Assembly: GCA_024305405.1 (NCBI GenBank)
Contig: JAKNDB010000075.1
Location: 248,001 to 312,000 of the forward strand
DNA: 64,000 nt
Source of the DNA: Dirofilaria immitis
Lineage: Eukaryota > Nematoda > Chromadorea > Rhabditida > Onchocercidae
Direction of reading: 5' to 3'
Part shown: piece after piece, positions 27,701 to 43,575 of the stretch
How positions within the stretch are numbered: position 1 is the first letter of the stretch
Layout of the letters: each line of letters starts with the position of its first letter
Made by a program: the position numbers and the translations under genes
The notes under the pieces: model-generated
Told to the model about the DNA's origin: nothing
The model's input: the letters and a program-made list of their open reading frames with translations, nothing else
Databases searched by the model: none

Positions 27701-30700
27701 GGCCAATTCGATCTAGCCATTAAACGTCGCATATCAGTGATATGTCGTATAGCAATAGAATGATACTTATGAGCCCTGAAACAATGAAGACAAATAGTTT
27801 ACAAATATCATTTTCATGTTTTATAGAAATGGAAATATACTGCATCCCTTGCATTCTGCATTTACTATCAAGTTTACAATATCATCAGCATAAGATCATT
27901 GCATTGTATTGCAGGAAAACTCTTACATTTCATTTTTTAATAGTCATTTAAAATCATCTGAATTTACCATTTAACCATTTAACCATTTAAAAGTTACTCA
28001 ATATAATTTGCAATTCTAATCACTTAGCGTAAATGAGTTAAGCAAAGCAGTCACAATATATTTGAAAATTTTGAAATTTTATTTAGAATTCCTCATATAT
28101 CATTAAATAAAACTATCTAAAATATTCAATATATATTATAACTTTGAAAAAAAAGGAAAATTCGAGTCCTCTATATAGTATGAAATTAACATCTTAGCTT
28201 AATCTCTACATTTCTCTGTTTATATAATCAATAAGACAAAGAATACTCACATACACAACTAATTAAATCTTATTTATGCGACCGGTAAAAAAGATATAAT
28301 CAAATATTTTTCATATAACATACTTGAAATAAATAATATGAATGATTTAAATTAACAAACAATTTAAATTAGTAATCCAAACTTTCGTCATAAAAAGACC
28401 CATCTAGCCCTAGTTTCAGTCAATTATTGAAAACCTCAGAGTAATCTACATCCAGTATGAGAGAATAATTGTATGGGATCATGAAACAAATCCGTCATGT
28501 AATTAACGATGAATTTGTGATTAAAACTCCCTTCTATTTTTGCCACCATTGATTTGATAGCACTTGCATTAAAGCACAATGCGCATCATGCCCAGTAATA
28601 GTGGCTTAATATGATCGGTCAAGGAAATGAACTTTCAACCATCTCCCTGACACCAGAAACCATTACACTAAGATGCACATCAAATCTCGGCGCTTAAATA
28701 GAGAAATTTAAGAGATAAGGAAAGAATATGTTTAACATTTAACTAACCTTTCAATTTGGCATGTTTGTAAGCTTTGTATTACAGTAAGTACATATGTAAG
28801 TGCAATTAATGTTTCTTTACCCATCCAATCAAAAGATGGCGATATCTGCGGGGCTGTCTCACCGTAGGTTAATTTCATCGTTTGCACTAATGTTTGCAAT
28901 TGCCGCAAACATGTTTTTGTGCTTTTTAACTAAAAATACCACGCAAAAGTAAATCGCATTATTGGAAATTGAAATATATAATTTAAAATAAATGGTATTT
29001 GGTTTAGAATTTCTGTATTAAAATTAAAATTTATTTAATTATCTTCAAATTCAAATACTTAAGTTGAAATTTCAGTGAATACATCTAAAATTTAATCTTG
29101 AAAATGAAAAATTTCAGTAACTTCCACATTTTTTCGGTCTTTATCTTTATACAGAAATTTAAGCTCAGCAACTTCAAACCAAAATTGACAATTTTGATCT
29201 ATCCTCTAATTCAAATTAGGTTCAAATTTTGAAATCCTTTAAATTTAAAATGGAATTGTTTTAGTTTTTAATTTTGATGCTCTAAGATTAAAACACATAA
29301 ATCAAAAATTTAATATTTTCAAAACTCTTCTACTAAATTCAATTTATACATTTAAAATTGCTGACATTGACAAAATATAACAAACCAAGCCAGCTGATAT
29401 GAAAAAACAAATTTGGACAGTGCAGCAGAAAGCTTTGATATAATCCAAGCACGCATTATCGGCATTCAGAGTTACTAATTTTTCACTTACTTCCATTATA
29501 CTTTTCATTAATTCTTCTTCCCGACTTAAATCCATTGATATAATCTGCAATATCAAAACAGCAAAACTATGTCATTAGTATCACTAGTGATGATACAGTT
29601 TTATGAAATTTTTGGCCTAATGTTCTGTTAGACTGATTTAATTGAAAACTTTTCGTTAAATTTTTCCCGAAAATGCGCAGAGCAACTTTTGGATAATTAT
29701 TAATTGTTCCGAAAGTTCCACGACAACAAACTGAAAATATAATCCTAGAACACCACGTTCTGCTATGTGAAAATTTCAAAAATCTATTTTAAATCATGCC
29801 TCAGATATTACTAGATACCTTAGATACCTTGTTCCAGATTCTTACCAAAATTATAGAAAGCAATTTTGAAGTATCAAAGTGAACAACAATGAATAAATGT
29901 ATAGCAGCATAATGATATATGATTTTTTGCTGCTGTTTGAAACAAAGATTCATTTCTATCGCTCTAATTTAACGCAAACTATATTTCTAGAATATTCATG
30001 AAATTTGCTACACAATCAAGTACTTTCTTAAATTTACCATTGCAGATGAAAGACGAAAATAGCATTCCAAAGCTGGATCATCAAGCTGATTAAATAATGA
30101 TGCTCCGGCATCGACTATTTCACTTGCATTATTCCAATCATTCATTGCTCCATGGATTTCCTAAAATACAACATTCAATATTTCGGTATTATTAAATACC
30201 AATATTTCGATATTATTAACGATCGATATTTCGATATTATTAAACAACTTTAAATCAATTTTTCTTTTCAGTTTATTTTTCATAAGATAGCTTACACTGC
30301 TTAGCCCTCGAAAACATTAATTACTTAGCCATTAAAATAAGATTCGCCACAAACTGATTATTTGATTATTAACGAGAAAGTTGAGCAATTAATAATAATT
30401 ACCAAATTAGTTAATTGTGAGAAAACTTTACATAAAAATTTTGTATTGAAAACGTATATGTATATGTGACATCATTTTCAACAAATGGAACATTATAAAA
30501 TTATAATTTTTTTCTTTAAAATAAACTTCTCATTCAAAAAAGAGATATATAACTATATTCTGCTTCATCGCAGTAACACTATACCGATAAAGATCAAATG
30601 ACAAAAAAAATAATGAAGAAAGAATACCGCAAGTAAAAATAATAGACGTGCATGAATAAGAGGAAAATCCCGAGAATGTGCTGATTCCTTCCGTAATAGC

Positions 30701-31817
30701 TGTTTTACTGGTTCGAAAATTTTCAGCTGCATATATACTTCGGCTATTGTACAGGCTATTTCTATTCGATATCTGGTATATTCAGCACCTGCTTCTTTCA
30801 TTCCATGATACTAAAAAGTTGGAAAAATAGAAAAAGGAACGATGAATAATGATAAGATTTATCATAACAGTGTGATAACAAAAACTAATAATACAGAAAT
30901 GTGACAATATAAAATAAGAGCATTAAAAAGCTAATAAAATAGAAATATAATTGTAGAATTTGCCAATTGGAGATATAATATTAATGTATACGTAAATTCT
31001 ACTAAGCTAACAAAGAAATATTAATGTATACGTAAATTTTATTAAGCTAGCAAAGATCGATTTCTAGATTTCAATCATAAATAATATAATTTTTCGCTAT
31101 GGCATGATAGAAGTTGATAAAAGTGTATATTTCGTGATATTAATGAAAAATCATATATATTTAAATTTTTGCTTTAGCATTTTATACGTAAATTTCGTTT
31201 TTAGTAATTTTTCATGATATAAAATATAAACAGCATTATGCTAATGATGAAAAGTTTAACAGGAACAAAATGAAATACCGCCTGCTCTAAATGATGCCGT
31301 GCTAATTCAATATTCTTCGTATAGTAAAAATATAATTTTCCGATTTGAAAATTCACAAATGATGTCATCTCATGCGTCATCAAGGTTTTGAAACATGCCT
31401 GAAATAGTATTCAAGTACTTCGACAGCTGATTATTATTTAATTATAATAAACTTAATGTGTAAGCAAATTGAATGAAACATTTAATATGATCGAATTTAA
31501 AGAAACATGCATAAATAAAGATGAAAAATAAAAGTTTTAGTTGCGTCATTTATTCGCAAAACAAAAATTAAACCAAAATTCAACACTTCAAATTAAACAT
31601 ATTTTTACAGAAAAAATTTTCATAAAAGATATGAATTATCCGGAGAAAATGATATAAATTTAAATAAAATCAAAACATAACAAACTTTTAAACATTTAAT
31701 GGCCATTTTATATTTCGGAGGATTATGTGAGCGGAAAAATTCAGCTCCCTCTAGTAATAATACAGCTGCTTGATCAAATAAATATCGTTCCGGTAAATAA
31801 TTTTCCACCACACTCAT
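24722..31817 (-). CDS. mau-2: MAU-2 / SCC4 cohesin loader subunit
   Basis: Twelve exons, all GT..AG and in phase: 31817-31686, 31398-31279, 30810-30628, 30160-30038, 29544-29386, 28929-28748, 27775-27589, 27165-27088, 26762-26697, 26461-26256, 25754-25567 and 24894-24722. They encode 598 residues, close to the roughly 600-residue length of animal MAU2. TPR-like helical repeats run throughout. Family landmarks include KMAIKCLK, then QIGKLYFYYTKNIELARHHL near residue 65, then HTLLGMYC, and further on LWLNQII before the C-terminus. The start ATG at 31817 is chosen because TATTTCAG abuts it. The protein binds the N-terminus of NIPBL/SCC2 (PQN-85 in C. elegans), loads cohesin on chromatin, and in C. 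elegans also affects cell and axon migration. At the last exon the frame can read through CAG|GTATAT to a TAA at 24722; a further exon is possible but not needed. No frame break was found. Confidence 0.95.
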
Positions 31818-31825
31818 CCTGAAAT
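31818..31825 (-). promoter_or_regulatory. mau-2: Candidate trans-splice acceptor at the mau-2 start
   Basis: On the minus strand TATTTCAG lies one base before the ATG (AG at 31820-31819). An acceptor this close to the start codon is typical of spliced-leader addition in nematodes. It also explains why the longer open frame upstream (to 31850) should not be used as the start. Confidence 0.5.
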
Positions 31826-32462
31826 ATAAAATAACGATTGATTTTATCATTTAATCAATTCTTTATCATTCCAATTTCTATGTAAAACGTAAATCACAAA
31901 ACAAGTAATACATTCAAATTAAGCATGATTAATACATTTTATTGAAATATTATAACTATCATAATAATGATATCATTCAAAAATTACATCTATGAAAAGT
32001 TATCTAAATTATATGCAATTTTTGTTTTACACAAATATTTTCAATAATATTTATTAATATTCTTTGCCATTCTTTTTCATATTCAATTTTCGGAATGATT
32101 TCAAGGTAAATTATATTTAATTCTTTTTATAGAATATATCATTTTTAGATTATTTCTTTAATACTTACCTGAATTGCATGTTTAAATATGTAAAATAGGT
32201 TACATTATAAACTTTTATAATTTCTTAGAAATTTTTTTAAACAATAAAAAGATATATGAGACAAATATAAGAAATAATGAATAATATGGCAATTATTATT
32301 TTTTATTTTAATTAAAATATACATAAATTTATCGCATATCTTATCATTTTGAAAATTAAGTTTAATTAATCAATCGATTATATTACATATTCCACATTAT
32401 GTACAAAGAATTAATCAATAATTTATAAAATAATACATGCAATAATTAATATGTAATGGATA

Positions 32463-32518
32463 ATGCATGCATACATACATGCATGCATGCATGCATGCAT
32501 ACATGTATACATACATAA
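32463..32518. repeat. GCAT/ACAT alternating microsatellite
   Basis: Tandem ATGC and ATAC tetranucleotides giving a strictly alternating purine-pyrimidine stretch about 640 bases upstream of the mau-2 start. Confidence 0.85.
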
Positions 32519-32652
32519 TTAACATATATATTTGATTTATAGTTGTCTACAAAATAATCAAATAAGTTATTCAGAAAAATGAGCAATTTTGAAAGATAAA
32601 AGCATTAATTACTACGCTATACACGCATTATACTAACCTTTTTTTCGTAATA

Positions 32653-32842
32653 TTTTTACGTACGTCTTAAAAATGGTACCACATTATCACTTCTACTTAC
32701 GTGTTAAAAATAGCACCACATTATCACTTTTACTTACGTGTTAAAAATAGCACCACATTATCATTTTTACTTACGTGTTAAAAATAGCACCACATTATCA
32801 TTTTTAGGTACGTACTAAAAATAGCATTAAATTATCACGTTT
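32653..32842. repeat. 37 bp tandem repeat, five copies, with ACGT core
   Basis: Units contain CTTACGTGTTAAAAATAGCA followed by CCACATTATCA and a T-run. The middle copies are nearly identical and the outer ones diverged (TACGTCTTAAAAATGG, TACGTACTAAAAATAG). It lies about 0.8-1.0 kb upstream of mau-2. Confidence 0.88.
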
Positions 32843-33179
32843 ATGTCATTTGTTGGAATGAATTTAATAGATTAAAAGTACTTCATATTTATATGATGAT
32901 GATGATACCTCCATTACTTACCATTATGATTTTGTGTCTCTTCCATTTTTCCTATCAAATCTCTTAGGGGTTCTTTCCTTCCTGTCATGCAACACTGCAA
33001 TAGAATGCATGCAACGCTGCAACATAATGCATGCAGCGTATGAGGCTGCGCTGCAGCGTAAATTATCAAAACGAAAGCCATTTGCGAAAAGAAAAGAATA
33101 ATTCATATCACTCGAGCGGTCGTAACACAACCGCCATCCAAATGAATCAGAATGCGGCGGGCGACGACGTATCGATCGT

Positions 33180-33252
33180 ACTTTTTCTTCTCCTACCTCT
33201 CTTCCTCTCTCTCTCTGTTTGTTTAACTTGCTCAGGATGTGTATGTAAGTTC
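33180..33252 (+). promoter_or_regulatory. Polypyrimidine tract and acceptor, possible 5' end of lin-10
   Basis: A long pyrimidine tract ends in TTGCTCAG at 33229-33236. It is followed at once by GATGTGTAT and the consensus donor GTAAGT at 33246-33251. This could be a spliced-leader acceptor with a tiny first coding exon (ATG TGT AT). If joined to an AG at 34018-34019, its phase would fit the open frame ending at the 34153 donor. It is speculative because that internal acceptor is poor. Confidence 0.25.
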
Positions 33253-33264
33253 CATTGATTATAT

Positions 33265-33290
33265 ATACTTATGTATGTGTGTATGTGTAC

Positions 33291-33323
<33 letters not shown>

Positions 33324-33352
33324 TGTATGTTTGTATGTATGTATGTGTATTT
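33265..33352. repeat. GTAT tetranucleotide microsatellite
   Basis: Runs of GTATGTATGTAT with GTGT interruptions. The antisense open frame rich in His/Thr/Tyr is an artefact of it. Confidence 0.88.
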
Positions 33353-33941
33353 GGCTTGTTGAATGCTCGTAACACCATATAAACAACATTTCGTTTCCCA
33401 ATTTTACGATGAACTGTTTAGTGATGGGAAGTTGCATATTTTATTGGCTATTAGTGACATAACTGGTCATTCATTTAATTCTCTATCGGTCATTTTGAAC
33501 TTTGATTATGCAAATTTGTTTTTCTTTTAATTCCTTCTTTGACCTTAATTATCCATAAAAACATATCATTTGGTAGTGTTTTAAATGAAATATTATAAAA
33601 TATGACATAATTGATAAGTGAATGATAAATGATAAAGGAAGAAGAGAATGGAATAAAATATTGTGCTGTAATGATTATAATCTTAAAATGATAAATGATA
33701 AATTGATAATGATTAGTTGCAGCTATTCGAGAAGAATGCTTCAAATATTGATTGCGGGTTGTTGGTTCAAATTGCCATATATATTTTATCTTACTATCAT
33801 TGCTTATTTTATTACTAATTTTAATTTGTAATTGATTTCCTGCTGCTATATTTATTGTATTATTTTTCATTATTTACAATATATGATATAAATTAAATAT
33901 TCTATTCTATTCTATAATTGCCTGATTATTCAAATTAACAA

Positions 33942-34153
33942 ATGATAATGCAAACGGATGATCATTCCGGTTGTATTCCGCTTTCTGTGCATGATATCGA
34001 TTGCAATATATCGCCAGTAATAACAACAACATTACAACTACAACTGCGACTGCAACTGCAACTGCAACTGCAGATGCAACTGTAGATGCAGCTGCAATAA
34101 AAACATCAAAAACTTCCGAAAATTGTAACGTTGTGGAATCAAATTGCACAAAT
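33942..34153 (+). CDS. Possible upstream coding exon of lin-10 (frame uncertain)
   Basis: An ATG at 33942 (preceded in frame by TAA) opens MIMQTDDHSGCIPLSVHDID... and stops at 34083-34085 within an (ACTGCA)n stretch. A second frame is open from 33995 to a good donor AATG|GTATGT, with 34153 as the last exon base. It reads Asn/Thr/Ala-rich and then KTSENCNVVESNCTN. That donor leaves one base (G), which fits the 48540 exon of lin-10 (needs one base, giving Val). The style, low-complexity Thr/Ala, matches the lin-10 N-terminus. The start frame and the end frame differ by one base, so a base error or an extra intron is needed. The opposite strand is also open across the block. Confidence 0.3.
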
Positions 34154-36357
34154 GGTATGTATATTTTTAATTCACGTGTAATTTACGTGAATTTTGATTG
34201 AAAGAAGCGTTGAATTTGTTTTTTTAGTTCACGTACGTATTTATCATTTAATATAATAAATAGCGTGAACTTTTGATAGAAAATAATTCACTTAATTTCG
34301 ATTAACCTTTACTTCTTGTTCATTTCTATATCAAAAAAAAAAAAAATATGTAAGGATGATGACCCGAAGGTCAAGAATGATATAATGAGACAGTAATATG
34401 AATAATAATTACGTATAGTATGTATTATTGGGTGCTAAAAATTAATAGTTATAGTAAATTTTAATAAGCAATTATTGCACAACAACTAATTATAATTAAT
34501 CAAGCAGTTTTATTGAATCTAAGATTTCATTATCTATGTGTAAGCTAATCCGAAGGCCAAGAAGAGGAATAGTTGAGGAGAATTTTTGAAACTTGATCAA
34601 GTTTCAATGATTTATGAAACTGATGAGAAATGCATTTATGATTCAGAAATCAATGATTTATGAAATTGATGAGAAATGCACTTATGATTCAGAAATAGTT
34701 ATGTGTAATTCTGTAAACTGAAAAGGTCGAAATATGTTGCATAATGATAATTTCATGATAAGAAAACTTGTGGGGCGGTTTTTTTTATCATCGAAACATT
34801 TCTCTGGAACAATAGCTCGACGTATAATATCGATATAACGAAAAATTGCTGTAATCAACAGATAATTTTAATTATTTGATAACAAGAAATGATTCCTACC
34901 GAACAGTATTACGTGAGATTGACGTCAATGATTGAGTGAGATGAATGATATGAAACGAAATTCAATTTACAACTTTCTCCTTCTATACCTAAACTATTTA
35001 CGTTTTGCTATTTTATAGAATACTTTTATCATTTAGATTTAATCTCACAAATAACAAATTGAATGTTTTGTTGATATAAAATCAATACTATAAATATCAA
35101 GGGAATAATGGAAATGAGAAATAATATATTTAAAATATAAAATGATAACAAATCAATAGAATTAAAAATATTAAAGTGATATATTTGTATACATATATAT
35201 ATTGATTGATAAAATTTCTGCCAATTCCTAAATAATCCATTCTCGAATTGAAATTTAATAAACAAAGACGATAACACAATTGATATTTTGATTTTGAATT
35301 CGATTTTGATTTCCATAATATGTCTATTTGATGAGTTAATTTCAATTCCAATTTTTCTTTCTTTTTTTTTTTATCTAAAAATTTGCAATGAAAATATGAT
35401 AGAATAGCCGTGAAACAATTGATAATGAGAGTGAGATGAAAGCAATAAAAATTTATATAATAAATAAATTCATTAAATTTAGATTATGAAAGAGTAGATA
35501 CCCAAATTTTACCCAATTTTTTTGGGGAAGTATATATAGTTAGATAAAAATTTTGATATATCAATTTTCAATTTATCCATTCCTGCATAATCTGATATCA
35601 ATCAATTAATTGTTATTTATCATTGTGATAAATGAAGAATATCTAATATATGACATAAATTATATACCAATGCAAAAATAGTGAATTTTATTTTATAAAA
35701 AAATCGATAAAAAGTACGATTCAAAATTTTTTAAAATTTTACGAATAAAAATGTAATTATCAGTTCTATTTATCATATATATATAATCAAATTTTGATTA
35801 GATTATTATCAGTTAATTGATTTTCGTTGCATATATTGTGTATTACTATAAATATTAATAATTGATATTATCGATATCTCTGTTAAAGAGAATTTGAAGA
35901 AATAATTATAATCAAAATATTTGTTCTTAATTTTAATTTAACAAAATATAATTTGATTATATTTTAATTCTATGTAATTATAAGAAAATATGTAAATTAA
36001 TAAATAATTCTCGCAAATAATTTATCATTTCATATTGATAAGATGAAGTAGTATTAATCAACACTTTATATGGATTATTTATTAAAGAAATGAAAAGATT
36101 TTTATCCGATTATTATCCATCAATCATTATATATTCATTCTTATCTCTCTCTCTCTCTCTCTCTCCCCGATTATCTCTCCCTTCTCTTTCTCTTTATCTC
36201 TCTCTCTGTATCTCTATCTCTTTCTTGCTCTTTCTGCTTCTGTTTTCGAATATATACATATATTGTTCAAAAATAAAATTCTAAAATTAAATTATTAATG
36301 TTTAACGATAAGAAAAAGAAATGCAAGAAAAAATCGGAACAAAATATTTATATATAA

Positions 36358-36388
<31 letters not shown>

Positions 36389-36700
36389 TTATTCGGTGAA
36401 AGACTGAATTTAAATAAAAGCCTAAAATATAGAGCCTCAGGCTTTAAATGATCATTATTATTAAGGCCTGATTCCCTAATCAATCACATACATATAATTA
36501 CATAAATCATTCTTCCATTCCTTTTCTTCCCTTTCTTTGTTTTTTTTTGAAATAAAATTTTTGTTACCCATTTGTTTATATTTTTTTTTTTGTAACACTT
36601 ACCATATATATATAAGCATATAATTACATTTTTCATATTCTCGACATTCTTCAATAAATGCATTAATATTGCTTATTTTATGCCTCCTTTTCTTTTTTCT
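34154..36700. other. AT-rich DNA, probable lin-10 intron or spacer
   Basis: No supportable gene. It contains a direct duplication of about 47 bp at 34603-34697 (copies contain TGATGAGAAATGCA), TA- and CT-rich microsatellites at 36140-36220 and 36360-36390, and short AT-rich open frames only. Confidence 0.5.
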
Positions 36701-36702
36701 GT

Positions 36703-37042
36703 TGTTTATTATTATTATTTTTGTTTATTGTTGTTGCTATTGTTTATTATTATTATTTTTGTTTATTGTTGTTGTTATTGTTTATTATTATTATTTTTGT
36801 TTATTGTTGTTGTTGTTTATTATTATTATTTTTGTTTATTGTTGTTGTTATTGTTTATTATTATTATTTTTGTTTATTGTTGTTGTTATTGTTTATTATT
36901 ATTATTTTTGTTTATTGTTGTTGTTATTGTTTATTATTATTATTTTTGTTTATTGTTGTTGTTATTGTTTATTATTATTATTTTTGTTTATTGTTGTTGT
37001 TATTGTTTATTATTATTATTTTTGTTTATTGTTGTTGTTGTC
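36703..37042. repeat. 38 bp minisatellite, about nine copies
   Basis: Each unit reads TTTATTATTATTATTTTTGT then TTATTGTTGTTGTTATTG. One copy is 35 bp (one GTTATT-type triplet fewer) and the first has GCT for GTT. Because 38 is not a multiple of three, the three plus frames all appear as Leu/Ile/Tyr/Cys-rich open frames, which are artefacts. Confidence 0.95.
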
Positions 37043-40897
<3,855 letters not shown>

Positions 40898-41579
40898 CAA
40901 TTAATTAATTATTGATATATTTGAAATGATTTGAATTAATTATTTATGAAAATATGTGATATGATTAATTGTTCATTGATTTAATAATTTTTAAAAAGGA
41001 AAAAATTATAGTTACAAATGAATTATATTGAAAAATATAAAGTCATATTTTAAATGAAATATTTTAAATAAGAAAACAATTTGCAAGGTAAGATGCGATT
41101 GCTTGTCGGGATTAAAATTTCATATCATTGATAGATATATGCTTGATTGATTATGACAGTAAAATTATCAGACATATCATTTTGCTTATTTTTTTTTTTT
41201 TATTTGCTAAATAATTTGAACGATTCGTTTGCCATTTTTGCAATTCGCAATTTATATTTTGGCAAAAAAAAAATTTTATTTCAATTTTTTTATGAAATTT
41301 TATTATCTTTTTCTTGAATTTTTTTATAATTTTAATCAATTATTTTAAACTTTTACATTTATAATTTAAAAAATTTAGAATTTTTAAAAAAATCTTTTAT
41401 TATTATATTAGGAGATTAAAAAGAGAGAGAGAGAGAGAAAAGAAGAGAGAGGAAAAGAAAGAGATTCGGTTAATTGAGTATATAGTTAATGCAAATTATA
41501 TCATTTTTCTGTTTTCTTCTATTTTAAAGAACTATGATAATGGCAATAATAATAGTTATAACGATGATGACGATGATTA

Positions 41580-41660
41580 TAATAATGATGATAATGATAA
41601 TGATAATGATAATGATAATGATAATGATAATGATGATGATGATGATGATAATGATGATGA
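41580..41660. repeat. GATAAT/GATGAT microsatellite
   Basis: Tandem GATAAT units passing into GATGAT. The Met/Ile-rich open frame over it is an artefact. Confidence 0.92.
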
Positions 41661-42689
41661 TTTGTGATGATGATATTTGGTCGGAGATTTATTTTATTTT
41701 AACTAAAAAGCTGATAGTTAAATTGAATGATATTATATTTATGTCACTTATCAGTTGATGTGATCGATTCATACTTTTTCCTATCCTTGGCACTCAATAT
41801 TTTTTATCACAAATTTGAAGTATTAGCATAAATGAAAACTTTGGAATTTATGGAATGATGAAGGGAGAGAAAAATGGAAAATAAATTTCTCTTCAATAAT
41901 TATATTTATTGAGATTAAAAATTGAAATATGATAACTTGAAGTTTATATTAGTTTAAAGTTCATACAACTTATTCAGCAATTTAATTTTAATAAATAAAT
42001 TATGGAAAGTAATCAATCTAACTTCCAATAATTTTATTTATTCTTCTTATAGCATATGATAAATTGATAGTCGATGGAAAAACTTTTTGTAAAAAATATT
42101 AAATGAATTGATAAAGTATTCGATAATTTGTATTTAAATAGATATTTTACAAATAAATAAATTTCTTTTTTTTTTATTTTACATTTATACTAATTAGTAT
42201 TTTCTTTCAGGCACATATATCATAAAAGTTGATTGATTTATATGAAGAAATTGAACTTAGCTATTGAACTATAAGTTATATTGGCCATAAAAATGAACTT
42301 ATGTTAGCCATAGAACTATATTGGCCGTTATTTGGATACGTTATTTATCGTTGTATGTTTTAAATAAAAATGAACCAAAAATAAAAAGCCAATCGATTTC
42401 AAATATCAATTTGTATTTTGGCATTTTCCAAAGTGAGAATTTGAATTATTTGATTTAACAATAAGAAAAAAAAAGATAGAGAAATTTGGAATATTCATAA
42501 GATTGCAATTGGCTATTGGCTATTGGTTATTAGCTGTTATCATAAAAGAGTGATATAATTATTTATAGAGAAAATGATTATTTATCAATATAAGCTTAGT
42601 CCTTTTTATCATTTTTTTTTGTTTTAATAAAAGAAAATGGAAGAAAAAGGGATTGAAGTTTGTAAGGAATGATAAATTTTGATAACGTA

Positions 42690-42790
42690 ACAACTCTTCT
42701 CTCCTCTTCTCTTTCTCTTCTTCTCTTCTCTCCTCTTCTCTTCTCTTCTTCTCTTCTCTTCTTTTCTTTTCTTTTCTTCTCTTTCCTTTT
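42690..42790. repeat. TCTTC polypyrimidine tract
   Basis: About 100 bases of TCTTCTCTTC and related C/T-only sequence, purine-only on the other strand. It is a possible triplex-forming mirror-type tract. The Lys/Glu/Arg-rich minus-strand open frame is an artefact. Confidence 0.88.
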
Positions 42791-43444
42791 TTTTCTTTTT
42801 TCTCGAATAAAACTTTAAGATATTTTTGTTTGAGGAAAAAAAGAAAGAGAAAAGAAAAAGAAAAAAAGAGAAGAAAAGAAATGCATTGGAAAAGTTACTA
42901 AAGGCAAACGATAGGCTATAAGCTATCTTAAAATTAACCATTTCTTTTTGAGTTTTTTTTTTTTATCCATTCATTTCTTTCTTTTACATTTCATTTTTCT
43001 ATTTAGTAAGATTAGACTTCTCAAATTTCTATTATACAAAAAAAAAAAATGAAATTTCATTCTTTTCTCTCATTCTTTTCTTCATTCTTTCCACTTTCTT
43101 TCTTCCCTCCTTTCTTCCTTTCTTTCTTTCTTTTCTTTCCCTTTTTTTTTCATATTTTTAATATTCTTTTAAAGTATTCATGTATAAACGAAATGGGTAT
43201 TTAATTATTAAAAACTTTTATTAAATAACAAATAATTAATTTTTAAAATTTAAGTATTATTTATAAATATAAATATTAATTATTTAAGTAAATAATTCTA
43301 TAATATAAATATTTTAATTTTTTAACAACTTATGTGATATTATTATAGATTATTGCATTTTTTTGTAATTATAATATTGGAAAAAATTAATGGCAATCAT
43401 ATGAAAATTTTTATTTAATAAGTGGCAAATATTATTAATTAGTT

Positions 43445-43575
43445 ATCAATTATTTGATATATATAATTTGGTAAATATTATCAGTTAATTATTAATTATT
43501 TGATATATTTATATAATTTGGTAAATATTATCAATTATTTGATATATATATATATATAATTTGGTAAATATATGT
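43445..43575. repeat. AT-rich tandem repeat, three copies
   Basis: Three units carrying TATTTGATATAT, then ATAATTTGGTAAATATTATC, with variable TA-repeat length between them. Confidence 0.8.

Larger units (their letters stand above)
31826..33229. other. Divergent spacer upstream of mau-2
   Basis: About 1.4 kb between mau-2 (minus) and the possible beginning of lin-10 (plus). It contains an alternating GCATGCAT/ACATACAT tract at 32463-32515, a five-copy 37 bp repeat at 32653-32842, and from about 32995 a block visibly richer in G and C with repeated ATGCATGCA.CGCTGCA motifs. It is a plausible shared promoter region, but this is inference from position. Confidence 0.45.

Noticed and set aside
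27521..27951. Plus-strand open frames over 27521-27951
   Set aside because: They overlap the mau-2 exon 27775-27589 on the other strand and have no family features.
29567..29779. 70-codon minus-strand open frame within mau-2
   Set aside because: It lies inside the intron between 29544 and 30038, lacks splice logic with the flanking exons, and those exons already join in phase.
33031..33258. 75-codon plus-strand frame with a hydrophobic segment (possible small secreted or membrane protein)
   Set aside because: The hydrophobic part is a CT-rich microsatellite read as Leu/Ser, and the same tract looks more like a polypyrimidine splice-acceptor region. Kept only as a possible leader region.
33730..33790. 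GGTTCAAATTGCC as a tRNA T-arm
   Set aside because: No matching acceptor stem, D-arm or anticodon arm could be found around it.
42624..42941. Lys/Arg/Glu-rich 105-codon minus-strand frame
   Set aside because: Simple polypurine sequence, with no conserved protein features.
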